In this document: positions 32,916-41,174 of the stretch, in pieces
Numbering within the stretch: the stretch's first letter is position 1
How the letters are laid out: every line of letters starts with the position of its first letter
NCBI GenBank assembly: GCA_003250355.1
Contig: QKGS01000067.1
Location: 1-64,000, forward strand
Source of the DNA: Bacteroidota bacterium
GTDB lineage: Bacteria; Bacteroidota; Bacteroidia; Bacteroidales; SZUA-534
DNA length: 64,000 bases
Direction: 5' to 3'
Position numbers and translations under genes: made by a program
Notes under the pieces: model-generated
What the model saw: only the letters and a program-made list of their open reading frames with translations
What the model was told of the DNA's origin: nothing
The model's database searches: none

Positions 32916-34748
32916 ATGAATAAAGAATTAATTGAAGTAGAAAAAGTTGTAATTCGATTTTCCGGTGATTCCGGCGATGGTATGCAGCTTACCGGATCGC
33001 AATTTTCAAATACATCGGCTTTGTTTGGTAATGATATATCAACATTTCCCGATTATCCGGCAGAGATAAGAGCTCCACAGGGAACAGTTGGTGGGGTTTC
33101 GGGTTTTCAATTACATATAGGTCACACTGAAATAAACACTCCCGGTGATTATGCCGATGTTCTTGTGGCAATGAATCCGGCAGCTTTGAAGGCTAATTTT
33201 GAATGGGTTAAAAAGGGTGGTACTATTATTTTCGATGAAGATGCTTTTATTGATAAAAATATTGAGAAAGCAGGCTATAACGAAGACCCGATAGGGCCAC
33301 ATAAAAGGGATTATAATTTTATTGCTGCACCTATTACAACATTAGTGAAAGAAAAACTCAAAGATAGCGGATTGGATTATAAAGCTGTTTTGAGAACAAG
33401 AAATATGTTTGCTTTAGGTATGGTTTATTGGTTATTTGAAAGACCTTTGACGTATACCGAAAAATTTATTGACCAAAAGTTTGCCAAGTCGCCTGAAATA
33501 ATTGAAGCCAACAAAGAAGTATTGCGCAATGGATACCACTTTGCTGAAACAATAGAAGCTTTGCCTCGGAATTACAGGGTTGAGCCTGCTAAAATTAAAC
33601 CGGGAACATATAGGAATATTAGTGGCAATACAGCTACTGCTTGGGGATTTATTGCCGCAGCAGAGAAAGCCGGTTTGCCTTTATTCTGCGGTTCGTATCC
33701 AATAACCCCGGCTACCGATATTTTGCAAGAGCTTGCTATGAGACGAGATCTTGGGGTGAAAACATTTCAGGCCGAAGATGAAATAGCCGGTATTTGTACT
33801 GCTATTGGAGCTGCTTTTGCAGGTAATCTTGCCATAACAACAACTTCGGGGCCCGGATTAGCGCTTAAAACCGAAGCAGCGGGATTATCTGTAATGACAG
33901 AATTGCCACTTGTAATTGTAAATGTTCAGCGCGGAGGGCCTTCTACCGGCTTGCCTACAAAAACCGAGCAGGCCGATTTGCTTCAGGCACTTCATGGTAG
34001 AAGTGGCGAAGCTCCTCTTGTTGTTATAGCTGCAAGTACCCCTTCCGATTGTTTCTTTTTTGCATATCAGGCAAGTCGCTTGGCTTTAGAGCACATGACT
34101 CCCGTAATATTACTTTCCGACGGGTATTTGGCAAACGGCTCAGAACCATGGAGGCTCCCAACAGACGATGATTATCCTGAGATTAATATCCCTTTTGCAA
34201 AAGAAGGAGAAGAGTATTTCCCCTATAAACGAAACGAAGATACACTTGTTAGAGAATGGGCTATTCCGGGAATGAAAGGGAAAGAACACCGGATTGGGGG
34301 TCTTGAAAAACAAGACATTACCGGAAATGTGTCGTATGTGCCCGATAATCACGAAACTATGATATTGAAACGGGAAGAAAAAATTAAGCGAATTGCAAAT
34401 TATCTGCCTGATATAAAAATACGGGGCGATGAAAATTCCGAACTTCTTGTAATAGGTTGGGGAGGAACATTCGGACATATTTATTCGGCGATAAGAGAAT
34501 TGAGTCAAGAAGGGATTAAGGTTGCTTATATTCACTTTAATCATATATGGCCATTGCCAAAAAATACTGAGGAAGTTATTTCCAGATATGAGAAAATACT
34601 TGTATGTGAATTAAATCTTGGTCAGTTTGCTACACACTTAAAGGATAAAATTCCGGGATATAAATATGAACAATACAATAAAGTGAAAGGATTGCCATTT
34701 ACTGTTACCGAGCTTAAAGCAAAATTTACAGAAATGCTAAACAAATAA
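32916..34748 (+). CDS. korA: 2-oxoacid:ferredoxin oxidoreductase, fused gamma-alpha subunit (KorA)
   Basis: 610 residues. The N-terminal ~190 residues are the gamma domain (FSGDSGDGMQLTGSQFSN, ADVLVAMNPAAL) and the rest is the alpha (pyrimidine-binding and transketolase-C-like) part with YPITPATDILQELA, TTSGPGLALKTEAAGLSVM and NVQRGGPSTGLPTKTEQADL. This two-gene organisation is the KorAB type, oxidising 2-oxoglutarate, or reductively carboxylating succinyl-CoA, with ferredoxin. The frame can start at a TTG at 32892, but the ATG at 32916 is preferred. It lies 12 bases before korB. Confidence 0.95.
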   Translation: MNKELIEVEKVVIRFSGDSGDGMQLTGSQFSNTSALFGNDISTFPDYPAEIRAPQGTVGGVSGFQLHIGHTEINTPGDYADVLVAMNPAALKANFEWVKKGGTIIFDEDAFIDKNIEKAGYNEDPIGPHKRDYNFIAAPITTLVKEKLKDSGLDYKAVLRTRNMFALGMVYWLFERPLTYTEKFIDQKFAKSPEIIEANKEVLRNGYHFAETIEALPRNYRVEPAKIKPGTYRNISGNTATAWGFIAAAEKAGLPLFCGSYPITPATDILQELAMRRDLGVKTFQAEDEIAGICTAIGAAFAGNLAITTTSGPGLALKTEAAGLSVMTELPLVIVNVQRGGPSTGLPTKTEQADLLQALHGRSGEAPLVVIAASTPSDCFFFAYQASRLALEHMTPVILLSDGYLANGSEPWRLPTDDDYPEINIPFAKEGEEYFPYKRNEDTLVREWAIPGMKGKEHRIGGLEKQDITGNVSYVPDNHETMILKREEKIKRIANYLPDIKIRGDENSELLVIGWGGTFGHIYSAIRELSQEGIKVAYIHFNHIWPLPKNTEEVISRYEKILVCELNLGQFATHLKDKIPGYKYEQYNKVKGLPFTVTELKAKFTEMLNK

Positions 34749-34760
34749 AGGCTTATAATA

Positions 34761-35771
34761 ATGACCGAATATAAATATACACCCAAAGATTATAAAAGCG
34801 ATCAGGAAGTACGATGGTGTCCAGGATGTGGAGATCATGCGATACTAAAGTCGGTTCATGCTGCAATGGCAGAACTGCAACTTCCTCGTGAAAAAGTTGC
34901 AGTAATATCAGGTATTGGATGTTCATCGCGGTTTCCATATTACATGAATACATATGGGTTTCATAGTATTCATGGGCGTGCTGCTGCAATTGCAAGCGGG
35001 GTTAAGGTTGCCAATCCGGAACTTAGCGTTTGGCAAATATCGGGCGATGGCGATTCTATGGCTATAGGAGGCAATCACTTTATTCATGCTATCAGACGAA
35101 ATATTGATATAAATATTATAATATTCAATAACGAAATATACGGACTTACAAAGGGGCAATATTCTCCTACTTCGCCTCAAGGAGCTGTTACAAAATCATC
35201 ACCTTTTGGTACTATTGAACACCCATTCCATCCGGGGGAGCTGGTTATTGGAGCTCAGGGCAAATTTTTTGCCCGAACTATTGATATGAATGTAAAATTG
35301 TCGACAGAAATATTCGTTGAAATGGAGAAACACAAAGGGACTTCAGTTGTAGAGATTTTACAAAACTGTGTTATTTATAACAATGGCTGTCATGCTCCAT
35401 TACTTGATAAGGAAGAAAAAGAAAATAACACTATAATACTTCAACATGGAGAACCTATGATTTTTGGAAAGAATAACGATAAAGGCCTGGTTCTTGATGG
35501 ACTTAAACTCAAAGTAGTAGAAATTGGCAATAGTGGTTATTCAAAAGAAGATATTCTTATACACGACTCACACGAACCAAATCCGGGCATTCACACAATG
35601 TTGGCAAATATGCGGTATCCTCACTATCCGGTGGCTTTAGGGGTAATTAGAGATGTTGCAGCAACTACGTATAACGAAAGTATTAACAATCAGATAAATG
35701 CAGTAAGAGAAAAATCAAAAATAAAGTGTATTGATGATTTATTGCATAGTGGAAATACATGGGAAGTTTAA
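34761..35771 (+). CDS. korB: 2-oxoacid:ferredoxin oxidoreductase, beta subunit (KorB)
   Basis: 336 residues holding thiamine diphosphate and an iron-sulfur cluster. WCPGCGDH gives cluster ligands C20 and C23, GIGCSSRFP adds a further Cys, and QISGDGDSMAIGG with INIIIFNNEIYGLTKGQ is the TPP-binding motif. It partners the upstream KorA. The most probable substrate is 2-oxoglutarate, but 2-ketoisovalerate or pyruvate cannot be ruled out from sequence alone. Confidence 0.95.
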   Translation: MTEYKYTPKDYKSDQEVRWCPGCGDHAILKSVHAAMAELQLPREKVAVISGIGCSSRFPYYMNTYGFHSIHGRAAAIASGVKVANPELSVWQISGDGDSMAIGGNHFIHAIRRNIDINIIIFNNEIYGLTKGQYSPTSPQGAVTKSSPFGTIEHPFHPGELVIGAQGKFFARTIDMNVKLSTEIFVEMEKHKGTSVVEILQNCVIYNNGCHAPLLDKEEKENNTIILQHGEPMIFGKNNDKGLVLDGLKLKVVEIGNSGYSKEDILIHDSHEPNPGIHTMLANMRYPHYPVALGVIRDVAATTYNESINNQINAVREKSKIKCIDDLLHSGNTWEV

Positions 35772-35834
35772 TAATTAACGACACTTATAAACAGTTTAAC
35801 CCTACCTTTTGTTGAAACAATATTTTAATTAGTA

Positions 35835-35864
35835 TTGCCGCCGTGGTTAAAATTACTATCTTGC
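35835..35864 (+). promoter_or_regulatory. Predicted promoter of the acyl-CoA carboxylase genes
   Basis: TTG (35835-35837), 19 bases, TATCTTGC (one mismatch region to TAnnTTTG), 82 bases before the ATG. Confidence 0.45.
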
Positions 35865-35875
35865 AAGCCATTTTT

Positions 35876-35901
35876 TGAGCCTTGGGTAAGCTCATTTTTT
35901 T
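35876..35901 (+). terminator. Hairpin plus T-run between korB and the carboxylase genes
   Basis: TGAGC, loop of nine, GCTCA, then seven Ts. It can end korAB transcripts. If the promoter at 35835-35864 is right, it lies at the very start of the next mRNA and could attenuate it. Confidence 0.55.
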
Positions 35902-35945
35902 ATTTATAAATGGCTATAAATTTAGTTTAACCAATACATATTATT

Positions 35946-37490
35946 ATGTCGTTAAAACAAAAAACACGCGAACTTCTAAAAAAAAGAGAAGAGGTTCAGT
36001 TAGGTGGTGGAGAGGCAGCTATTGAAAAGCAAAAATCCATAGGAAAACTAACTGCACGAGAGCGTATATTAGGTTTATTAGACGAAGATTCGTTTCAGGA
36101 ATACGATCTTTTTGTTCAGCACGATGCACGTGACTTTGGAATGGAGAGCAAGCAATTACACGGTGATGGTGTAATTATTGGAACAGGAACCATTTATGGA
36201 TCTCCGGTTTGTGTTTTTGCTCAGGATTTTACCGTAGCCGGTGGTTCTTTAGGAAATATGCATGCACGTAAAATTACAAAAATCATGGATCATGCTTTAA
36301 AAATGCGCGTTCCATTGATTGGTATAAATGACTCGGGTGGAGCTCGTATACAGGAAGGCGTTAACTCGCTTGCCGGTTATGGCGAAATATTCTTTCGCAA
36401 CACGCTAAGTTCTGGTGTTATACCTCAAATATCGGTAATACTTGGGCCTTGTGCCGGTGGTGCGGTTTACTCACCTGCGTTGACCGATTTTGTTTTTGTG
36501 GTTGATAAAATTTCAAAAATGTTTATTACCGGACCTGAGGTAATAAAAACAGTTCTTGGAGAAGAGATATCGATGGAAGATCTTGGAGGAGCAAGAATCC
36601 ATAGTGAAGTAACGGGTAATGCCCACTTCTTTGCCGAGAGTGAAGAAGAGTGCTTAGCGCAAATTAAAAAGCTTTGTACTTTTATTCCTTGGAATAACGG
36701 ACAAAAGGCTCGCGCTTTTCCTCCAAAAGAACCTAAAGCTGACTATGTAGTTGAAAATATAGTTCCTAGCGACCCTACCCAACCTTACGATGTGCGTGAT
36801 GTAATTAAAGGAATTGCCGACGACTCCGATTTCTTCGAAGTTCAGGCTGATTTTGCAAAAAATGCAGTAATTGGTTTTGGTCGTATAAATGGAGAAACTG
36901 TTGGATTTGTTTGTAACCAACCATTGGTAATGGCAGGTGTACTTGATTGCGACAGCTCTGACAAAATAGCTCGTTTTATTCGCTATTGCGATGCTTTTAA
37001 TATTCCTATTATTACCTTGGAAGATCTTCCGGGATACTTACCCGGAGCTGACCAGGAACATGCGGGAGTAATTCGACATGGAGCAAAAATTCTTTATGCA
37101 TATAGCGAAGCTACAGTTCCTAAAATTACTGTTATATTACGTAAGGCATATGGTGGTGGTTATATTGCAATGAACTCTCGTCACTTACGTGCCGACTTTG
37201 TATTTGCTTGGCCTGGTGCTGAAATTGCAGTTATGGGACCGGAAGGAGCAGCAAACATTATTTTCCGTAAGGAGATTATGTCGGCCGAAGACCCTGAGGC
37301 TATGCGCAAATTAAAGGTTGAAGAGTATAAAGAGAAATTCGCAAACCCATATGTTGCCGCTTCAAAAGGATATATCGACTCGGTAATTGATCCTTCTGAA
37401 ACTCGAAAAACACTTATTCATGCCATTGATATTTCAAAAAACAAGAAAGATGGCAGACCTAAAAAGAAACATGGAATTCCTCCATTTTAA
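35946..37490 (+). CDS. Acyl-CoA carboxylase beta subunit (propionyl-CoA carboxylase / methylmalonyl-CoA decarboxylase alpha type)
   Basis: A 514-residue carboxyltransferase with two crotonase-like halves. GKLTARERILGLLDEDSFQE, GINDSGGARIQEGVNSLAGYGEIF and DLPGYLPGADQEHAG mark the acyl-CoA and biotin sites. In Bacteroidota this subunit acts on methylmalonyl-CoA/propionyl-CoA in the succinate-propionate pathway. Only a biotin carrier follows; the biotin carboxylase or membrane decarboxylase subunits must be elsewhere, so the direction (carboxylation or Na+-coupled decarboxylation) cannot be decided here. Confidence 0.93.
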   Translation: MSLKQKTRELLKKREEVQLGGGEAAIEKQKSIGKLTARERILGLLDEDSFQEYDLFVQHDARDFGMESKQLHGDGVIIGTGTIYGSPVCVFAQDFTVAGGSLGNMHARKITKIMDHALKMRVPLIGINDSGGARIQEGVNSLAGYGEIFFRNTLSSGVIPQISVILGPCAGGAVYSPALTDFVFVVDKISKMFITGPEVIKTVLGEEISMEDLGGARIHSEVTGNAHFFAESEEECLAQIKKLCTFIPWNNGQKARAFPPKEPKADYVVENIVPSDPTQPYDVRDVIKGIADDSDFFEVQADFAKNAVIGFGRINGETVGFVCNQPLVMAGVLDCDSSDKIARFIRYCDAFNIPIITLEDLPGYLPGADQEHAGVIRHGAKILYAYSEATVPKITVILRKAYGGGYIAMNSRHLRADFVFAWPGAEIAVMGPEGAANIIFRKEIMSAEDPEAMRKLKVEEYKEKFANPYVAASKGYIDSVIDPSETRKTLIHAIDISKNKKDGRPKKKHGIPPF

Positions 37491-37502
37491 TAGTAATTAA
37501 TT

Positions 37503-37817
37503 ATGGCAAAACAAGAATTCGGATTGTTAAATATTAACGGTACTCAGTATAAGACAATTCTTACAGAGAAGTTTAAAAACAGAAAGAACTGGGAAGCTGA
37601 AAATCCTAAAATGATTAAGGCTTATATTCCCGGAAATGTCAGAGAGATATTTGTTAAGGAGGGTCAGAAAATAAAAGAAGGTTCCAGATTACTGATACTT
37701 GAGGCTATGAAAATGAAAAATGTCATTGAATCGCCGGTAAGCGGAATTGTTAAATCAATTAATGTTAAAATCGGAGATGCTATTCCAAAAAATACTCTCC
37801 TGTTAGAAATAGAATAA
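37503..37817 (+). CDS. Biotin carboxyl carrier protein
   Basis: 104 residues with a C-terminal biotinyl domain: ILEAMKMKN places the biotin-attached Lys at 70, followed by VIESPVSGIVKSINVK. The N-terminal 35 residues form a short extension (FGLLNINGTQYKT) that may dock the carboxyltransferase. It begins 12 bases after the carboxylase beta gene and must serve it. Confidence 0.93.
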   Translation: MAKQEFGLLNINGTQYKTILTEKFKNRKNWEAENPKMIKAYIPGNVREIFVKEGQKIKEGSRLLILEAMKMKNVIESPVSGIVKSINVKIGDAIPKNTLLLEIE

Positions 37818-37818
37818 T

Positions 37819-37850
37819 AAAAAAGGCTGTCTGTGAAGATGGCCTTTTTT
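37819..37850 (+). terminator. Terminator after the biotin carrier gene
   Basis: AAAAAAGGCTGTC, loop TGTGAA, GATGGCCTTTTTT: 13 pairs with two wobbles. Confidence 0.88.
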
Positions 37851-37868
37851 ATGCTACATAATCATCTT

Positions 37869-37896
37869 TATTTGAGACAAAATTATAACTCAAATA
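37869..37896. promoter_or_regulatory. Inverted repeat upstream of the GH86-type gene (candidate operator)
   Basis: TATTTGAG, 12 bases, CTCAAATA: perfect 8-bp dyad 84 bases before the start. TTTGAG/CTCAAA words also occur ahead of the other two transcription units of the locus. Confidence 0.4.
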
Positions 37897-37979
37897 TGGT
37901 AATGTATTGATAGCTTTATAATATGTTATTTTGATATTTTAAAAAAAACTAAAATTACTATTAATATAAATTATCAAGT

Positions 37980-40900
37980 ATGAAACAATTGATTACACTA
38001 TTTTCATTATTGCTATTTGCTGCCGGTTCAATGGTTAAAGCAAATGACACAGTTCAAATTGATATTAATTTTGATGTAAACCATATTGTTGGAAACATTG
38101 ATTCATTTGATCGTCAGAAATTTGTAACCATACATGCTTCACCAACAGAAAACGATTGGACACAAACAGGTATGACCACTGATTATATGGATTACCTTTT
38201 TGAAGATTTAGGGGTCTATTTTGGTCGCGATAATGGTCGTTTGGGCTCTGAGGTTCGATGGTTTTTACAGCAAGATGCAACTCGCCCTGGGTATGTTTCA
38301 CCTTCGAGTATTAGTACCAGAGGTGCTACATTTAAGTCGGAATATAATACTAAGCCGATATGGAACAGGTACGACGATAAGAATGACGTAATGATGGGTG
38401 GGCAAGTAAACGGTATGTGGCATACACCAACAGGAACAACATGGGATTGGGCAGGTCCCGATGCTGTAGGGGAGTATCTTGCACGTTGGGTTGCCGGTGC
38501 TCATCGTCCTATTGGTGACAATAACAAAGCAAATGGTATGCCTATGAATCGTTTTGTTGAAATACTTAACGAACCTCTTTATCATTTTGTTGACGATGCA
38601 ACTATCGATGAAAGCGAAAAGGAAGACCCTATAACCGTATTTCGTTTTCACCGCGACGTAGCAAATGCATTTCACAATCAAAATACAACAGGTGCTAAAA
38701 TAGGTGGTTTTACAACTGCATTTCCATATTTTACCGATGATGAATTTCAGCGTTGGGATAAACGTATGAAGCTTTTTATGGATTCTGCAGGCTCGGCTAT
38801 GGATTTTTATTCGATACATATTTACGATTTTAATAAGCACCACGACGGAACTCATCGCCACTTTAAAGGGAGTAGAGTAGAGGCAACATTCGATCTTATT
38901 GAAAACTACAGTATGCTTATTGATAATGAAGTGAAGCCATTTGTTATATCGGAATACGGTGGTCGCGATCTTAAAGAAGAGTATAAAACATGGAGTGCAG
39001 AGAGAGACTGGAAATATATGAAAGCATTTACTCCACTGTTAATGTCATTTATGGACAGACCCGATATAATGCTTAAAACCATTCCATTTATTCCTGCGAA
39101 TTATTATTGGTATCAAACTTATAATCCGGGTAAAAACCCTTATCCATGGAGACTGTTTCGTCGTTCCGGAGAACCGGCAAGCAACGATGGTGATTATGTT
39201 TTTACAGAACTCATTAAGTTTTATGAATTGTGGGACGACATAAACGGAAAGCGTATAGATACATGGTCAGTTAATGCTGATGTTTTGGTTGACGGATATG
39301 TTGAAAACAATACTGCATATATTATTTTAAGCAATGTTGGTTTTGAAGAAGAGCCGATAAAGCTAAACCTGAATGGGTTAAACGGAAATACTATTACCGG
39401 CGTAATGCTTAAGCACTTGCATTCGGTTAATGAATTGCCAAAGCTGGATACTTTGCAGGTTTCTGAATTGGACTCATTTACCCTCGACCCGGAAGCCAGT
39501 GCGGTAATTAAATATACATTTGCTTCAAATGTTACTGTCGACAAGAATTCTTTAGAAACAAGATATTATAGCGATAAAGTAAAACAGGAAATTAAAGCAA
39601 ATACTCCGGTTACTTTTAATGTAAATAATGTTGTTACCGATACATACGGCTCGGCAATTTTGCGTGTTTCATTTGGTCGTGCCGATTCTCTAGCAAAACA
39701 ACCAATTGTAAAAATAAACGGTGATTCTTTAATAGTGCCGATGAACTTTAGTGGCGATGATGTAGTAAGTAGCTACCCTTGGTTTTATGGATTGCTGGAA
39801 ATTCCTGTACCTTACCGATTACTATCGGCAAACAATACCGTAACTGTAGAATTTCCCGATGCCGGCGGATACATAAGTGCTGTAACAATGAAAGTATTTA
39901 ATAATGACCGCAGTATAGTAAGAAGCGATTCTGTTCAGAGTGTTAGTATTTATCCGGCATCGCTAAGTTTGGGAATAGATCAGTTTCGACAATTGACGGC
40001 AGCTGTATTGCCAACTTATGCACAAGACAAACGTGTGGAATGGAAATCATCTGACGAATCGAAAGTTACTGTTGACGCAAACGGTAAACTTCAAGGTAAA
40101 GCAGTAGGTAGTGCTATTATTACAGCCACTTCGGTAAATGGAATAGTAGCCAACTGTAATGTAACAATTGAAAGTTCTAGGGTTCCGGTTTTAGTTGATA
40201 CGGTAATTGTTAAACCGGCAACGGCTGAACTCATTGAAACTAAAACCATCCAACTTAGCTATGAGATTTTACCTGTCGATGCTGACGATAAATCAATTAT
40301 ATGGTCGACATCAAATAGCAATGCTACGGTTGCTGATGGCTTGGTAACGGCAATTTCAGAAGGGAATGTTGATATTATAGCTTCAGGAGCAAATAATAAG
40401 GGAGGATTTAGTTCATTTGATATTATAAAAAGAATTCCTGGTGTTATTGAACTAATTGATGAAAGTTCATATGAAATAATTCAGGAAGGAACTAGTTTTA
40501 CAGTTGTATGTAATTACTTTACAACTACAGGAGAAACATTAACCGGTTTGCGTTTTTCACTTGAAGTTGTTGATGGCGACAGTAATCTTATAAAATTGTA
40601 TAATGCATATGATAATGCAAAAATAGGTTCTACAAGTGGGACATCAACTGTAACTATTGGTTCAAGAAGAACTGTAGCTTCTGCAAACCTTCCTGCCGGG
40701 CAGTATTATGTTCTTAATATTGTAATGACAGAATCTGATGGCAATGAAATAATTAAAAGTATGCGTGTTACCGTTGGCGAGCCAAATAGCGCAGAAGATA
40801 ATATTGCTGAATCACTATTGATATATCCCAATCCGGCAAAAGATATTCTAAATATTAGTGGTTTATTAGCTGATAAAACATATGTGGTAAGTGTTATAAC

Positions 40901-41042
40901 TATGCAAGGAATAGTATTATTCAATGATTTGATTAATTACTCAGTTGATAAACAAATAAATATATCTGATTTACCTGAAGGTGTTTATATGCTTAGTGTA
41001 TCAGGTGAAAATATTAATAAAACTCTTTTGCTAAAAAAATAA
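37980..41042 (+). CDS. Secreted GH86-type beta-agarase/porphyranase with T9SS sorting domain
   Basis: 1020 residues. The signal peptide ends near MVKAND. Residues ~25-430 look like a glycoside hydrolase clan A barrel of the GH86 agarase/porphyranase kind: FDVNHIVGNIDSFDRQKFV, GRDNGRLGSEVRW, acid/base Glu198 in EILNEPLYHF and nucleophile Glu325 in FVISEYGGRD. A beta-sandwich follows (~430-650), then two Ig-like group 2 repeats (SIYPASLSLGIDQFRQL; KPATAELIETKTIQL, ~660-815). The end (LLIYPNPAKDILNISG to the KTLLLKK tail) is a T9SS type A sorting domain, so the enzyme crosses the outer membrane and is likely tethered to the cell surface. It heads a polysaccharide locus. GH86 assignment is by pattern recognition; agarose and porphyran cannot be separated. 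Confidence 0.82.
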   Translation: MKQLITLFSLLLFAAGSMVKANDTVQIDINFDVNHIVGNIDSFDRQKFVTIHASPTENDWTQTGMTTDYMDYLFEDLGVYFGRDNGRLGSEVRWFLQQDATRPGYVSPSSISTRGATFKSEYNTKPIWNRYDDKNDVMMGGQVNGMWHTPTGTTWDWAGPDAVGEYLARWVAGAHRPIGDNNKANGMPMNRFVEILNEPLYHFVDDATIDESEKEDPITVFRFHRDVANAFHNQNTTGAKIGGFTTAFPYFTDDEFQRWDKRMKLFMDSAGSAMDFYSIHIYDFNKHHDGTHRHFKGSRVEATFDLIENYSMLIDNEVKPFVISEYGGRDLKEEYKTWSAERDWKYMKAFTPLLMSFMDRPDIMLKTIPFIPANYYWYQTYNPGKNPYPWRLFRRSGEPASNDGDYVFTELIKFYELWDDINGKRIDTWSVNADVLVDGYVENNTAYIILSNVGFEEEPIKLNLNGLNGNTITGVMLKHLHSVNELPKLDTLQVSELDSFTLDPEASAVIKYTFASNVTVDKNSLETRYYSDKVKQEIKANTPVTFNVNNVVTDTYGSAILRVSFGRADSLAKQPIVKINGDSLIVPMNFSGDDVVSSYPWFYGLLEIPVPYRLLSANNTVTVEFPDAGGYISAVTMKVFNNDRSIVRSDSVQSVSIYPASLSLGIDQFRQLTAAVLPTYAQDKRVEWKSSDESKVTVDANGKLQGKAVGSAIITATSVNGIVANCNVTIESSRVPVLVDTVIVKPATAELIETKTIQLSYEILPVDADDKSIIWSTSNSNATVADGLVTAISEGNVDIIASGANNKGGFSSFDIIKRIPGVIELIDESSYEIIQEGTSFTVVCNYFTTTGETLTGLRFSLEVVDGDSNLIKLYNAYDNAKIGSTSGTSTVTIGSRRTVASANLPAGQYYVLNIVMTESDGNEIIKSMRVTVGEPNSAEDNIAESLLIYPNPAKDILNISGLLADKTYVVSVITMQGIVLFNDLINYSVDKQINISDLPEGVYMLSVSGENINKTLLLKK

Positions 41043-41075
41043 CACTCCTAATTTAAATCTAAAATATTGATTAGC

Positions 41076-41112
41076 AGATGGTGTCCCAGAAGTATCGGAC
41101 ACCATCTTTTTT
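41076..41112 (+). terminator. Terminator after the GH86-type gene
   Basis: AGATGGTGTCC and GGACACCATCT form a perfect 11-bp stem around a 10-base loop, followed by six Ts. Confidence 0.92.
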
Positions 41113-41174
41113 ATATATATTTATAACTACTATCTTTATGTGGTTTTTATAAATAATATGTACTTCGCAAATAT

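Noticed and set aside
34140-34544. 134-residue minus-strand frame inside korA
   Set aside because: Low-complexity, Phe-rich shadow of the korA coding frame.
38298-38861. 187-residue minus-strand frame inside the GH86-type gene
   Set aside because: Cys- and Ile-rich translation with no family signal; it is the antisense shadow of a strongly coding plus-strand gene.
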